Source: Ruania halotolerans
GTDB taxonomy: Bacteria > Actinomycetota > Actinomycetes > Actinomycetales > Beutenbergiaceae
Direction: 5' to 3'
Assembly: GCF_021049285.1 (NCBI RefSeq)
Contig: NZ_CP088017.1
Location: 3,669,380-3,733,379 of the forward strand
DNA length: 64,000 bases
Shown here piece by piece: positions 8,253-17,209 of this stretch (position 1 is the stretch's first letter; every line of letters starts with the position of its first letter). A program made the position numbers and the translations under genes. The notes under the pieces are model-generated. The model had not been told where the DNA came from. It was given only the letters and a program-made list of their open reading frames with translations, and searched no databases.

Positions 8253-9173
8253 TCAGCCGCACACCAGCCCGTTCTCGAGCGCCTCGAGGTTGGCCTCCAT
8301 GGTGGCGAAGTAGTCGCCCTCGGTAGGCGGGCTTTCCAACGGATCCAGCACCGCGGTACTCACCCCGGCCTCCGCGGCGAGCGCCTCGGTCACATCCGGG
8401 GCCGTGATGGTCTCGAAGAACAGCGTCTGCACGCCGTACTCCTCCACCAGGTCGGCCACTTCACGCATGCGCGCGGGGGAGGCCTCGACCTCCGGGTCGA
8501 TCCCCGCGATGCCCTCCTGGCGCAGGTCGTACCGGTCCGCGAGGTAGCCGAACGCCTCGTGCGCAGTGATCAGCATCGCGCCGGAGCATCCCGCCAGCCG
8601 GTCGGTGTACTGCTGGTCGAGCTCATCCAACTCAGCGCTCAACTCGTCGGCACGGTCGTGGTAGGCCTCGGCGTTGTCCGGATCTGCGGCCGCCAGTTCG
8701 TCCGCCACTGCCCCAGCCACCGGGCCCAGGAGGGTGGGGTCCAGCCAGAAGTGCGGGTCCTCGGCGAGCAGGTCGGCCTCGATCCCTGCGGCATCCCAGG
8801 CATCCACCAACCGCGGCGGCGGCTGACTGGCCACCGCGTCATCCACGGCGGGCTGCAGCCCGGAACTGTAGATCACCAGGTCAGCCTCGGCCATGTCGGC
8901 CACCTGCACCGGCGCCAGCTCGAGACTGTGCGGATCGGCGCCGGGGGGCGTGAGGCTGGTCACCGTGGCCTCTTCGCCCGCCACGCGCTCGGAGACGAAC
9001 TGCAGCGGGTAAAAGGCGGCGAGCACGCTCACGCCGTCAGCGCCGCCGCCCTCAGATCCTTCCGGATCGCAGGCGGCGAGAGTTCCCGCCAGGCTCGCCA
9101 TAGCCAGGCCGGCGACGGCGGCCCGTATGTTGCGGACCGACCGTCGCCGTGAGTGGTGGTTCAGTGCCGTCAC
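8253..9173 (-). CDS. aztC: Zinc ABC transporter substrate-binding lipoprotein (ZnuA/AztC cluster A-I)
   Basis: 306 residues. A lipoprotein signal ends in LAGTLAAC. The mature protein has the cluster A-I metal-binding layout: VLAAFYPLQFVSERVAG, PPGADPHSLELAP, GLQPAVDD, the metal ligand region EDPHFWLDP and ITAHEAFGYLADRY near the centre, and TLFFETITAP. It should capture Zn2+ outside the membrane and deliver it to an ABC permease. The start overlaps the aztD stop by four bases (ATGA), so the two are coupled. The cognate permease and ATPase genes are not in this window. A Zur-like box precedes the pair. Confidence 0.88.
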   Translation of the reverse strand: MTALNHHSRRRSVRNIRAAVAGLAMASLAGTLAACDPEGSEGGGADGVSVLAAFYPLQFVSERVAGEEATVTSLTPPGADPHSLELAPVQVADMAEADLVIYSSGLQPAVDDAVASQPPPRLVDAWDAAGIEADLLAEDPHFWLDPTLLGPVAGAVADELAAADPDNAEAYHDRADELSAELDELDQQYTDRLAGCSGAMLITAHEAFGYLADRYDLRQEGIAGIDPEVEASPARMREVADLVEEYGVQTLFFETITAPDVTEALAAEAGVSTAVLDPLESPPTEGDYFATMEANLEALENGLVCG

Positions 9174-10585
9174 TCGTCCTCGTGTCCGTGCTCGTCGTGG
9201 TCGTGGCCTTCATGACCCTCGCCGGACTCGCCATCCTCGTGGGCGTGCTCGTCCTCCTCGTGGGCGTGCTCGTCCTCCTCGTCCGCGTGGCCCTCCTCGT
9301 GCTCGCCTTCGGCGTGCTCGTGCGGCAGGTCACCGGAGGCGATGGCGATCTCGTTCGGGGTGACCTCGAGGGAGGCCGTGTTCCAGACCTCACCGGTCTC
9401 GATATCGACTGCGTGGATCTCGTTGGTGGCCGGATCGGTCACGTAGGCGGTGCCGTCGAGAACGCGGATCGCCGGGCGAGGATCCTGCCACACCACGGAC
9501 TCTTCCCATTCGTCCATGATCTCGATGGAACGGACCAGTTCACCGGACTCCGGGTCGATCACGTGGAGCGAGCCATCGGTGCCGAGCACCAGCGCCTCAC
9601 CGTCGTCACCGCGGGCGATGGAGCGGAACGTGTAGGAGGAGGGCAGGTCCACGAGTTCGAGCTCACCGGTGCGCGTGTCGATCAGGGAGACCCGGGTGGG
9701 ACGCTCGAGTTCCGCGTCCGGGTCCACTTTGTAGTCACCGAGAACGATCGGGGAGGCCTCGCTACCAGCCTGGTTGCCGATCCGGCCGTACTCGTCCGGG
9801 CTGTCGACCTTGGTGAGCTCGCCGTCGGCATAGATGACCACGCCATCCTCGCAGCCGATCACCACAGCCTCATCGGCAGCGGTGGCTTCCCCGTGCACAC
9901 CGGGGCAGTCGTCCGTGGCAGCGATCTCCTCTCCGTCCGCGTCGAGAACGCGTACCCCGGAGCGTTCGTCTTCGTTGCCGTCGGTCACCAGCAGCGAGCC
10001 GTCCATGAGTTCCACGGCCACGCCGTGGTGCGCCTCGGGCAGGGTCAGCTCGCGCGCATCGTCGGCCACTCCCTCGCCCACGGTGTCGGAGTCCTGCACC
10101 ACGATGTGGCCGGTGCCGTCGTCGAAGAGCGCGATGCGCCCCTCATGCGCCACTGCGTGACCCGGCATCTCGGCGGCGAACACCACATCGGTGAGCACGG
10201 GGTCGGCGGTGTAGTAGTGGCCGTGGTCACCGTGCGGCTCGGCCCAGGTACCGGCATCGAGTACCTGGAACCCGCCAGTGGTGGAGACCAGCACGTGGCG
10301 GCCGTCACCGGCGGCGTTGAGACGGTTGAACCCGTCCAGCGGAATGTCGGAGATGCGCTCGAGTGTGGTGGCGTCGAGCACCTGCAGACCGCCGTCATAG
10401 GTGATCACGATGCGAGGCGAGACCGACGCTTCCTCAGTGGGTGCGGCAGCGGTCTCTTCGGCGGTCGTTTCTTCCGTCGGTTCGGAGTTGCCACTCTCGG
10501 ACCCGCCGGAGCAGGCCGCGAGCGCAAGGGGAAGGACGCCGAGGAGCGCCAGGTAACGGGCGCGTGGACGAGTGGTCACAGTCAT
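9170..10585 (-). CDS. aztD: AztD-like extracytoplasmic zinc metallochaperone, beta-propeller lipoprotein
   Basis: 471 residues. The lipoprotein signal LPLALAACSGG is followed by a Glu/Thr-rich spacer and a series of beta-propeller blades (ITYDGGLQVLDATT, LVSTTGGFQVLDAG, VRVLDADG, LHVIDPESGELV, AYVTDPATNEIHAVDIETG). An internal HGDHGHYY and a C-terminal tail of about 55 residues rich in His, Asp and Glu can bind metal. AztD of Paracoccus passes zinc to AztC, and this gene sits directly before an AztC-type gene with overlapping stop/start. The unusually long His-rich tail may buffer zinc at the membrane surface. Confidence 0.82.
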   Translation of the reverse strand: MTVTTRPRARYLALLGVLPLALAACSGGSESGNSEPTEETTAEETAAAPTEEASVSPRIVITYDGGLQVLDATTLERISDIPLDGFNRLNAAGDGRHVLVSTTGGFQVLDAGTWAEPHGDHGHYYTADPVLTDVVFAAEMPGHAVAHEGRIALFDDGTGHIVVQDSDTVGEGVADDARELTLPEAHHGVAVELMDGSLLVTDGNEDERSGVRVLDADGEEIAATDDCPGVHGEATAADEAVVIGCEDGVVIYADGELTKVDSPDEYGRIGNQAGSEASPIVLGDYKVDPDAELERPTRVSLIDTRTGELELVDLPSSYTFRSIARGDDGEALVLGTDGSLHVIDPESGELVRSIEIMDEWEESVVWQDPRPAIRVLDGTAYVTDPATNEIHAVDIETGEVWNTASLEVTPNEIAIASGDLPHEHAEGEHEEGHADEEDEHAHEEDEHAHEDGESGEGHEGHDHDEHGHEDE

Positions 10586-10655
10586 GCGTAGTAGGGCAGC
10601 CGCGGTGGCAACCCACTCCTTTCCATTCGAGCAGAGGGCCCCACGGTAGCAGTAA

Positions 10656-10670
10656 TCAGAACCATTCTCA
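10656..10670 (-). promoter_or_regulatory. Zur-box-like operator upstream of aztD-aztC
   Basis: On the minus strand the site reads TGAGAATGGTTCTGA, about 70 bases before the aztD start. It shares TGAGAATG-R-TTC with the site at 536-550 in front of the zinc-free ribosomal protein genes. The same regulator at two zinc-related loci is the simplest explanation. Confidence 0.65.
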
Positions 10671-10720
10671 TCACGCCTCGTTGTCCTCCACCAACGAGTG
10701 ATCCCGGCGCACGCCGGTGG

Positions 10721-11836
10721 TCAGGCGACCACACGCTGCAAGACCCCCGCACGCACCAGATCCCGGACGCCACGGGCCGGGGCCTCCACGTGGAAGCGCA
10801 GACCGCCTCCGGGCTGGCCGAACCACGCGGGGGCGATCTCCGCCTGCACCTCCACTTCGCGGGCGGCCACGAACACCTGCTGTTCTGCGCCGGGTCCACG
10901 AGCGGAGACCGGGAGGGACCGCTGCTCCCACGGGGTCCCCCAGACGAAGAAGTACAGGCCGTCGATTGTGCCGATCCGGTCGTAGGGAACACCGGTCGCC
11001 AGGTTGGTGATGATGCCGCCCGGCCCTGCCGCCGCCACCCGTTGGCCCAGTTCGGTCAGCCCCTGCTGGGCGGCCTGGACCCGGGTGGCAAGCTCCGCAT
11101 GCGCCACATGGAGCGGGGCCGGCAGCGGCGGGCTGACGTAGTGCCACACGGCATCGCAGGCGGCGCGCTCCGTGAAGTACTCCCCGAGCAGCACGTGCTG
11201 GCCATAGTCCGCGACCTGGACTCCATAGTGGCGAGCGCCATAGCGGACCACCTCGACCACGCCCTCGAGTGGTTCGGGCTGATCCGCACCACCGGACGAT
11301 TCACCGGGAAGCACGACGCCGCCGCGCGGCATTCCGAGCCCGTCCAGGCCCGCGCGCAGTTGCGCCACCGCCTCCCCCTCGACCTCTCCGGGGGTGAGCC
11401 AATCCGGCAGGTGGGCCCGCTCGCGCGGGTAGCGCTGGAGGTCGGCGAGCCAGCGCCGCTGATCCGGGATCGGCGGCATTGACGGCGCAGACGGCACGTC
11501 CAGCATCGAGACGCCGGTCGAGTTCCAGTACGGCCGGCGGTCGTAGTTGGGCGTGACGCGGGCGGCTTCGCCACGGTGAGCGGCGATCGTCACGGAAAGC
11601 CACGCACCGGTCTGGCGGTCCGCTGTCAGCGACCTCAACTCGCGCAGATCAGGGGCAAGCGCCGTGGGCACCTCGATCCAGTGCGAGTGTCCGTCGAGAA
11701 CGGCAAAGGCCCGCCCGGAGTGCTGCGTCCCTGCCTGGGACCACTCCAGGTGCACATCGGTGGTGCCGTCGTCGGCAGCCTCGAAGAGCGTGGCGACGAT
11801 GCGGTCGATGAGCCGTTGCGCGGCGGGATCATCCAT
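10721..11836 (-). CDS. TNT (NAD+ glycohydrolase toxin)-domain protein
   Basis: 371 residues, no signal peptide. The C-terminal 110 residues match the TNT fold: PYDRIGTIDGLYFFVWGTP, then EQRSLP, and the hallmark WFGQPGGG near the end. The arginine of DRxG and the glutamine of GQPGGG correspond to catalytic-site positions in the M. tuberculosis CpnT toxin, which hydrolyses NAD+. The N-terminal 200 residues (DGHSHWIEVP, GAWLSVTIAAHR, NYDRRPYWN) resemble small immunity/YezG-like proteins more than a secretion module. The gene stands alone, divergent from purC, with no neighbouring immunity gene. It could be an intracellular or exported toxin whose N-terminus restrains it, or a domesticated enzyme. 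Activity is inferred, not shown. Confidence 0.7.
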   Translation of the reverse strand: MDDPAAQRLIDRIVATLFEAADDGTTDVHLEWSQAGTQHSGRAFAVLDGHSHWIEVPTALAPDLRELRSLTADRQTGAWLSVTIAAHRGEAARVTPNYDRRPYWNSTGVSMLDVPSAPSMPPIPDQRRWLADLQRYPRERAHLPDWLTPGEVEGEAVAQLRAGLDGLGMPRGGVVLPGESSGGADQPEPLEGVVEVVRYGARHYGVQVADYGQHVLLGEYFTERAACDAVWHYVSPPLPAPLHVAHAELATRVQAAQQGLTELGQRVAAAGPGGIITNLATGVPYDRIGTIDGLYFFVWGTPWEQRSLPVSARGPGAEQQVFVAAREVEVQAEIAPAWFGQPGGGLRFHVEAPARGVRDLVRAGVLQRVVA

Positions 11837-11971
11837 CGGTGCCGATTATGCCGGGTCCGTCCACGCAGAACGATCGAGCAGCGGTTCGCCCTTCCGCCCC
11901 GGATATCTGCCACCACTGAGCGACGCCTGGTTCGGCGGCAGACGAGGGTTCGGTCATGGAAGACTGCAGAC

Positions 11972-12871
11972 GTGAACGATACGAGCACCCGCGTACCAGC
12001 GACCCTGCCCGGGTGGCGGCACACCTACTCGGGCAAGGTCCGTGATCTGTACGAGCCCATCGAGGGCGATGGCGACCTGATCCTCGTGGTGGCCAGTGAT
12101 CGGATCAGCGCCTACGACCACGTGCTCCCCACCCCCATCCCGGACAAGGGTGCCGTGCTGACGGCACTGAGTATGTGGTGGTTCGAGCAGCTGGCCCCGA
12201 TCGTCGACAACCATGTGGTCTCCCTGGACGTGCCGAGCGAGGTGGCCGGGCGCGCGATGCTCTGCCGCCGCCTGACGATGTATCCCGTGGAGTGTGTGGC
12301 ACGCGGATACCTCACCGGCTCCGGCCTGGCCGAATATCGCGCCGGTGGGGCTGTCTGCGGAGTCGCGCTTCCCGCTGGGCTGGTGGACGGTTCACGCCTG
12401 CCCGAACCGATCTTCACTCCGGCCACCAAGGCCGAGCTGGGCGAGCACGACGAGAACGTCACATTCGAGCACGTTGCCGGCGAGATCGGCCTCGAGACCG
12501 CCACTCGCCTCCGTGAGATCACCCTCACGGTGTACTCGTTCGCGGAACGGCTTGCCGCGGAGCGCGGCGTCATCCTCGCCGACACCAAGCTGGAGTTCGG
12601 CACCACGCCCGACGGGGTACTGATTCTCGGCGACGAGGTGCTGACTCCCGATTCCTCCCGGTACTGGCCGGCCGACCAGTGGGAGCCCGGTCACGCTCAG
12701 CCCAGCTTCGACAAGCAATACGTGCGGGACTGGCTCACCTCCTCCGCGTCCGGTTGGGACCGGGCATCGGACACGCCGCCACCTGCGCTGCCGGACGATG
12801 TGGTGGCACGCACCCGGGCTCGGTACGTAGACGCCTACGAGCGGCTCACTGGCCGGACCTTCCAGGCCTGA
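11972..12871 (+). CDS. purC: Phosphoribosylaminoimidazole-succinocarboxamide synthase
   Basis: 299 residues from the GTG at 11972. The family's N-terminal motif YSGKVRDLYEP is followed by VASDRISAYDHVLPTPIPDKG, the ECVARGYLTGSG signature, TPATKAELGEHDENV and ILADTKLEFG. It is SAICAR synthase, which ligates aspartate to CAIR with ATP in de novo purine synthesis. Length fits the roughly 300-residue actinobacterial form. It begins a run with a TOPRIM gene, purS, purQ and rnhA. An in-frame upstream extension exists but would overlap the divergent TNT gene and lacks family similarity. Confidence 0.96.
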   Translation: MNDTSTRVPATLPGWRHTYSGKVRDLYEPIEGDGDLILVVASDRISAYDHVLPTPIPDKGAVLTALSMWWFEQLAPIVDNHVVSLDVPSEVAGRAMLCRRLTMYPVECVARGYLTGSGLAEYRAGGAVCGVALPAGLVDGSRLPEPIFTPATKAELGEHDENVTFEHVAGEIGLETATRLREITLTVYSFAERLAAERGVILADTKLEFGTTPDGVLILGDEVLTPDSSRYWPADQWEPGHAQPSFDKQYVRDWLTSSASGWDRASDTPPPALPDDVVARTRARYVDAYERLTGRTFQA

Positions 12872-12881
12872 GGACGCCGTC

Positions 12882-13571
12882 GTGCGGGCCGTGGTGCTGG
12901 TGGAGGGGCGCAGCGACCAGGCCGCACTGCTCGCCCTCGCCGCCGGCCGCGGCATCGACCTGCGCGCCGCTGAGGTCCAGGTGCGCCCCATCGGGGGTGC
13001 AACGAATATCCGGCGGGCGCTCGCTGCCCTCCGGGCGGGGCCACACCGCGACGGCGTCCCTCACCTCGAGCTTCCCGCTCACCCTCCCGGCGCACCACCA
13101 GCGAGGCGCACCACCCTGCATCGAGAGGCGAGGCTACGCCGTCGCGAACTGACGATCGCCGGCCTGTGCGATGCCGCCGAGGAGGGGTTCTACAGCCGGG
13201 CGGTGGCAGCCTGGGAAGGTGTGGCCACGCTGGACCGGGCTGCCATGGAGGCACGGGGGTTCTTCGTGTGTTCACAGGACCTGGAGGACGAACTCATCCG
13301 GGCCCTCAGCGTGGACGGGGTGCTTGAGGTACTCGAGCGCAACGGTGATCTCGGCGCGTTCCAGACGTTCCGGCATCAACCTGCACAACGCGATCGTCCG
13401 GTGGCCGCGCAGCTGCACCGATTCCTTGGCACCCGCAGCGGCCGCAAGATCGCCTATGCCGCCGAGTTGACGCGCGCCCTGGGGCCCGAGGGCGCACCGC
13501 GCCCGTTGGTCGGCGCGCTGGAGCACGCACTGGCACCCGCGCCGGACACCGACGTCACCGGGGGCCGGTAA
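12882..13571 (+). CDS. TOPRIM-domain protein (OLD-family-nuclease-like), with unusual insertion
   Basis: 229 residues, GTG start ten bases after purC. The N-terminus VVLVEGRSDQAALLALAAG is a TOPRIM glutamate motif. Later elements GLCDAAEEGFYSRA (DxxEE-like acidic pair) and CSQDLEDELIRAL complete the metal site, and the C-terminal half (FRHQPAQRDRP, FLGTRSGRKIAYA) matches the actinobacterial 'TOPRIM nucleotidyl transferase/hydrolase' family. Between GGATNIRRAL and AGLCDAAEE there is a Pro/Arg-rich stretch of about 40 residues where I would expect only 10-15, suggesting an in-frame insertion. Substrate and role unknown; it is embedded between pur genes and is probably co-transcribed. Confidence 0.7.
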   Translation: MRAVVLVEGRSDQAALLALAAGRGIDLRAAEVQVRPIGGATNIRRALAALRAGPHRDGVPHLELPAHPPGAPPARRTTLHREARLRRRELTIAGLCDAAEEGFYSRAVAAWEGVATLDRAAMEARGFFVCSQDLEDELIRALSVDGVLEVLERNGDLGAFQTFRHQPAQRDRPVAAQLHRFLGTRSGRKIAYAAELTRALGPEGAPRPLVGALEHALAPAPDTDVTGGR

Positions 13572-13615
13572 GATCGGATGCATCCGCCTGCCACCCACCC
13601 AGGAGTTGCGCACTG

Positions 13616-13870
13616 ATGGCACGTGTCGTCGTCGAGGTCATGCCGAAGCCGGAGATCCTCGACCCGCAGGGCAAGGCCGTGGCCGGTGCACTTCCCCGGC
13701 TCGGTTTCACCGGCTTCACGGGAGTACGGCAGGGGCGCCGGTTCGAACTCGAGGTGGACGGTGAGCCGAACGAGGCCACCCTCGAGGCAGCCCGCAAGGC
13801 CGCCACGGAGGTGCTGTCCAACCCCGTGATCGAGGACGTCGTCTCCGTGCACTGGGCGCAGGAGGCCTGA
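13616..13870 (+). CDS. purS: Phosphoribosylformylglycinamidine synthase subunit PurS
   Basis: 84 residues, the usual size. It reads [20 protein letters not shown] with [20 protein letters not shown] and a C-terminal [13 protein letters not shown], all standard. PurS bridges PurL and PurQ so that ammonia made by PurQ reaches the FGAR amidotransferase site. The stop overlaps the purQ ATG by one base. purL is not in the window. Confidence 0.96.
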   Translation: MARVVVEVMPKPEILDPQGKAVAGALPRLGFTGFTGVRQGRRFELEVDGEPNEATLEAARKAATEVLSNPVIEDVVSVHWAQEA

Positions 13871-14544
13871 TGGCACGCATCGGCGTGGTCACGTTTCCCG
13901 GCAGCCTGGACGACCGGGATGCCGCACGAGCCGTCCGCCTCGCCGGTGGCGAGCCGGTGCGCCTGTGGCACGCCGACGACTCCCTTGCCGGCGTGGATGC
14001 CGTGGTGCTCCCGGGCGGATTCTCCTACGGCGACTACCTACGTGCCGGCGCCCTCTCCGCCTTTGCCCCGATCATGGGCACTGTGGTGGATGCCGCGAAT
14101 GCGGGAATGCCGGTGCTCGGGATCTGCAACGGCTTCCAGATCCTGTGCGAGGCGCACCTGCTCGCGGGTGCGATGATCAAGAACACCCAGCTCACCTTCG
14201 TCTGCAAGGACCAGGTGCTCCGCGTGGAGAACGCCGAGACGGCGTGGTCGAACCAGTTCAGTGCGGGTCAGGAGATCCTCATCCCGCTGAAGAACCAGGA
14301 CGGGCAGTTCATCGCCGATGAGAGCACCCTCGATGAGCTCGAGGGTGAGGGCCGGGTGGTGTTCCGGTACGTCGGGAACCCGAACGGTTCCCGCCGCGAT
14401 ATTGCTGGGATCACGAACGCCCGCGGAAACGTGGTCGGCCTGATGCCGCACCCGGAGCACGCCGTCGAGGAAGGCTTCGGACCCGGCACGGACGGCCTGA
14501 CGTTCTTCCAGTCGGCGCTACAGGCCCTGCTCGCCCGCGCCTGA
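13870..14544 (+). CDS. purQ: Phosphoribosylformylglycinamidine synthase glutaminase subunit PurQ
   Basis: 224 residues. This class I glutamine amidotransferase has [15 protein letters not shown], the oxyanion loop [15 protein letters not shown], the nucleophile cysteine in [13 protein letters not shown] and the His/Glu pair in [11 protein letters not shown]. It hydrolyses glutamine to supply ammonia for FGAM formation. It is coupled to purS and to the next gene rnhA by one-base TGATG overlaps. Confidence 0.97.
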   Translation: MARIGVVTFPGSLDDRDAARAVRLAGGEPVRLWHADDSLAGVDAVVLPGGFSYGDYLRAGALSAFAPIMGTVVDAANAGMPVLGICNGFQILCEAHLLAGAMIKNTQLTFVCKDQVLRVENAETAWSNQFSAGQEILIPLKNQDGQFIADESTLDELEGEGRVVFRYVGNPNGSRRDIAGITNARGNVVGLMPHPEHAVEEGFGPGTDGLTFFQSALQALLARA

Positions 14545-15044
14545 TGTCCGCCGACCTCCCTGACGGCGATCCCGCCGTCTCCCGCCAGCGTCCCATCGTG
14601 CAGATGTGGACCGATGGCGCATGCAAGGGCAATCCCGGGCCCGGCGGCTGGGGCGCATGGATGCGCTCAGGGACGCATGAACGCGAGCTCTTCGGCGGTG
14701 ACCCGAACACCACGAACAACCGGATGGAGCTCACCGCGGTGATCGAGGGGCTGCGCACGCTGAACACCTCCTGCGACATCACCCTGCACGTGGACTCCTC
14801 TTACGTGATGAACGGGATGAAGTCCTGGCTGCCTGGTTGGAAGCGGAACGGGTGGAAGACGGCGGCAAAGAAGCCGGTGAAGAACGAGGACCTGTGGCGC
14901 GCGTTGGACGAGCAGGTGGCCCGGCACTCGGTGCAGTGGGTCTGGGTGAAGGGCCACTCGGGTGACCCGGGCAATGAACGTGCCGATCAGCTCGCCAATA
15001 AGGGTGTCGATTCGCTGACGCAGAACGGACTGGTAGGTGACTGA
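14544..15044 (+). CDS. rnhA: Ribonuclease HI
   Basis: 166 residues. All four catalytic acids are visible: [17 protein letters not shown] (Asp), [12 protein letters not shown] (Glu), [11 protein letters not shown] (Asp) and [12 protein letters not shown] (Asp). The basic handle region [16 protein letters not shown] is present. It cuts RNA in RNA:DNA hybrids, such as R-loops and primers. The ATG overlaps the purQ stop and its own end overlaps the next start (GTG at 15037), so translation of the cluster is continuous. Confidence 0.96.
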   Translation: MSADLPDGDPAVSRQRPIVQMWTDGACKGNPGPGGWGAWMRSGTHERELFGGDPNTTNNRMELTAVIEGLRTLNTSCDITLHVDSSYVMNGMKSWLPGWKRNGWKTAAKKPVKNEDLWRALDEQVARHSVQWVWVKGHSGDPGNERADQLANKGVDSLTQNGLVGD

Positions 15045-16152
15045 GACTGCGACGCCGCTGAGCCGGCCATCGTTGGGAAGCGCCGCCGTGGTGCTCGCCG
15101 GCCTGACCGTGGCGGCCGTCGGCCTGCACTTCGCCGCCTCGATCGTGGCACCGGCGTTCTTCGCCCTCACGCTGGTGGTTTCCGCGCGCCCGCTGCAGCG
15201 CATGCTGGTGCGGGCGCGGGTTCCGAAGATGCTGGCGGCCGTGCTGGTGCTGCTCGGCCTGTACGTGCTGTTGACGGCGTTGGTGATCATCACGGTCACC
15301 TCGCTCACCCAGGCAGCGATGGAACTGCCCCGCTACACCGCCGACCTGCAGCTGATCTACCTGGATACGTTGCGCTGGCTCGAACAGTTCGGCGTGGACG
15401 ATGCAGCCCTCGCCCAATACGCCGGCTCGATCGACCTGAATCGCGTGGCCGAACTGCTGGGTGCCGTGGTGGAGGGCACCACCGCGGCCGGAGGCCAGGC
15501 GCTGATCATCCTCGTGGTGATGTTCTTCCTGGCGATCGACTCCACCTCGGTGCATGCGCGGTGGCGTCTGCTCGCCGACAGTCGCCCAGAGCTGGCGAAC
15601 TCGTTGCTGGCGTTCTTCGCCGGCGTACGCAAGTACTGGGTGGTGTGCACGGTGTTCGGCCTCGTCGTGGCCGTCCTGGACGTGATCGCCCTGCTCATCA
15701 TCGGCGTACCGCTGGCATTCGTGTGGGGCGTGCTCGCGTTCGTGACGAACTACATCCCGAACGTCGGCTTCGTGATCGGGTTGATCCCGCCGGCCCTGAT
15801 CGCGCTGCTCGAGGGCGGGCTGACCGACATGCTCTGGGTGGTCGTGGCCTACACGGTGCTGAACTTCACCATCCAGACGATCATCCAGCCGAAGGTCACC
15901 GGGGACGCCGTGGGGCTCAGTCCCACGGTCTCCTTCCTCTCCCTGGCATTCTGGACGGTGGTGGTCGGCCCACTCGGGGCGATCCTCGCGGTGCCACTCA
16001 CCCTGGCAGCGAAGTCCACCCTCGTGGACGCACATCCTTCCGCGCGCTGGATCAACGCGTTCCTGGTGACCGATAACGAAGCCAAACGCGCGAAACGGGC
16101 GCAGCGGCATGAGCGGCTGGTAGCGGGCCGCAAGAAAACTCCCTTGAGGTGA
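15037..16152 (+). CDS. AI-2E family (PerM/TqsA-type) membrane transporter
   Basis: 371 residues with about eight hydrophobic helices and the family's conserved end: [23 protein letters not shown], then [26 protein letters not shown] and [12 protein letters not shown]. Members export diverse small molecules or Na+ in exchange for H+; some release autoinducer-2, but substrate cannot be predicted. The GTG start at 15037 overlaps rnhA by eight bases. A highly basic C-terminus ([12 protein letters not shown]) faces the cytoplasm. Confidence 0.88.
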   Translation: MTETATPLSRPSLGSAAVVLAGLTVAAVGLHFAASIVAPAFFALTLVVSARPLQRMLVRARVPKMLAAVLVLLGLYVLLTALVIITVTSLTQAAMELPRYTADLQLIYLDTLRWLEQFGVDDAALAQYAGSIDLNRVAELLGAVVEGTTAAGGQALIILVVMFFLAIDSTSVHARWRLLADSRPELANSLLAFFAGVRKYWVVCTVFGLVVAVLDVIALLIIGVPLAFVWGVLAFVTNYIPNVGFVIGLIPPALIALLEGGLTDMLWVVVAYTVLNFTIQTIIQPKVTGDAVGLSPTVSFLSLAFWTVVVGPLGAILAVPLTLAAKSTLVDAHPSARWINAFLVTDNEAKRAKRAQRHERLVAGRKKTPLR

Positions 16153-16209
16153 CCGGCCGCCGTCGGCCATGGTGGACGGCAACCACTCACCTCACCGGAA
16201 GGCACACCC

Positions 16210-17154
16210 ATGGCGCTGCGCTGGAGCACCCTCGATCCCGAGTCCGTGACGGCGTGGGCCGAGCTGACGAACCTACTCGCCCGGGTGGACGGGACGGAGG
16301 AGTTCTACGACGCCGAGGATCTCGCCGAGGAACTCACCGAGCACGGCTTCTCCCCTGCCAGCGACTCGCTCGCGGTGTGGGCCGGCGAGATGCTCGTGGC
16401 GTATGCACAACTGCGGGTGCCCACCTCGCTGACACACGCCGAGGGGTACGCGCGGGTGTCCATCGGCGGTGGCGTGCATCCGGACTACCGAGGGCAGGGC
16501 ATCGCCAGTGAGATGTTCGACCGGATGGAACCGCGTGGGGAGGCCCTCGCTCAAGAACGCCACCCCGGCGCCCCGATCCAGCTACGCGCCTCCGGAGGGG
16601 TGGAAAGCGACCCGGTCCGCCCGCTGCTCACCGAGCGCGGGTATGAACCGGTGCGATATTTCACCGCGATGGAGCGCCCACTGCCAGGGGCTGACTTGCC
16701 GGCGCTGGATTCGCGGGTGGTGCCCTTCACCCCTGACCTCGCTGAAGCCACCCGCCTGGCCCACAATGACGCCTTCGCCAGCCACTGGGGCAGCGGTCCC
16801 GTGACGCCCGAGCACTGGCGGCAGATGCGTGAGGGCCGCTCGTTCCGCACCGCCTTCTCCCGGGTGGCGCTGGCCGAGGACGGGGAGGTTCTCGCCTATA
16901 CGACGGCGCAGCAGTGGGTGGACCGCGAGCTCTATATCGGCCTGGTAGGCACCCGGACGGCCGCCCGCGGCAGGGGCCTGGCCCGCGCAGTGCTGAACGC
17001 CTCCCTGGTGGCGGCGGCTGACTCCGGGGAGTTCGATCTGGTCGAACTCGAGGTGGACTCGGCCAATCCGCAGGGCGCTGGCGCGCTGTACGCCTCGCTC
17101 GGATTCGAGCCGGTGCGCACCACAGCAGTGTTCGCCCGGTTGCTCCCGCGCTGA
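16210..17154 (+). CDS. Tandem GNAT-domain N-acetyltransferase
   Basis: 314 residues with two GCN5-related acetyltransferase domains. The first has acetyl-CoA loop VHPDYRGQGIASEMFDRM near residue 95; the second has TRTAARGRGLARAVLNASL near 250 followed by LVELEVDSANPQGAGALYASLGFEPV, the C-terminal signature. The duplicated layout resembles mycothiol synthase (MshD) but motif details are insufficient to assign that reaction. It is cytoplasmic and monocistronic between two promoterless-looking short gaps. Confidence 0.8.
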   Translation: MALRWSTLDPESVTAWAELTNLLARVDGTEEFYDAEDLAEELTEHGFSPASDSLAVWAGEMLVAYAQLRVPTSLTHAEGYARVSIGGGVHPDYRGQGIASEMFDRMEPRGEALAQERHPGAPIQLRASGGVESDPVRPLLTERGYEPVRYFTAMERPLPGADLPALDSRVVPFTPDLAEATRLAHNDAFASHWGSGPVTPEHWRQMREGRSFRTAFSRVALAEDGEVLAYTTAQQWVDRELYIGLVGTRTAARGRGLARAVLNASLVAAADSGEFDLVELEVDSANPQGAGALYASLGFEPVRTTAVFARLLPR

Positions 17155-17209
17155 CTCGTCCCGACGCGCCATCTGGACGCGCCCTGCTCGATCGGCGCGC
17201 TGTGCGGAG

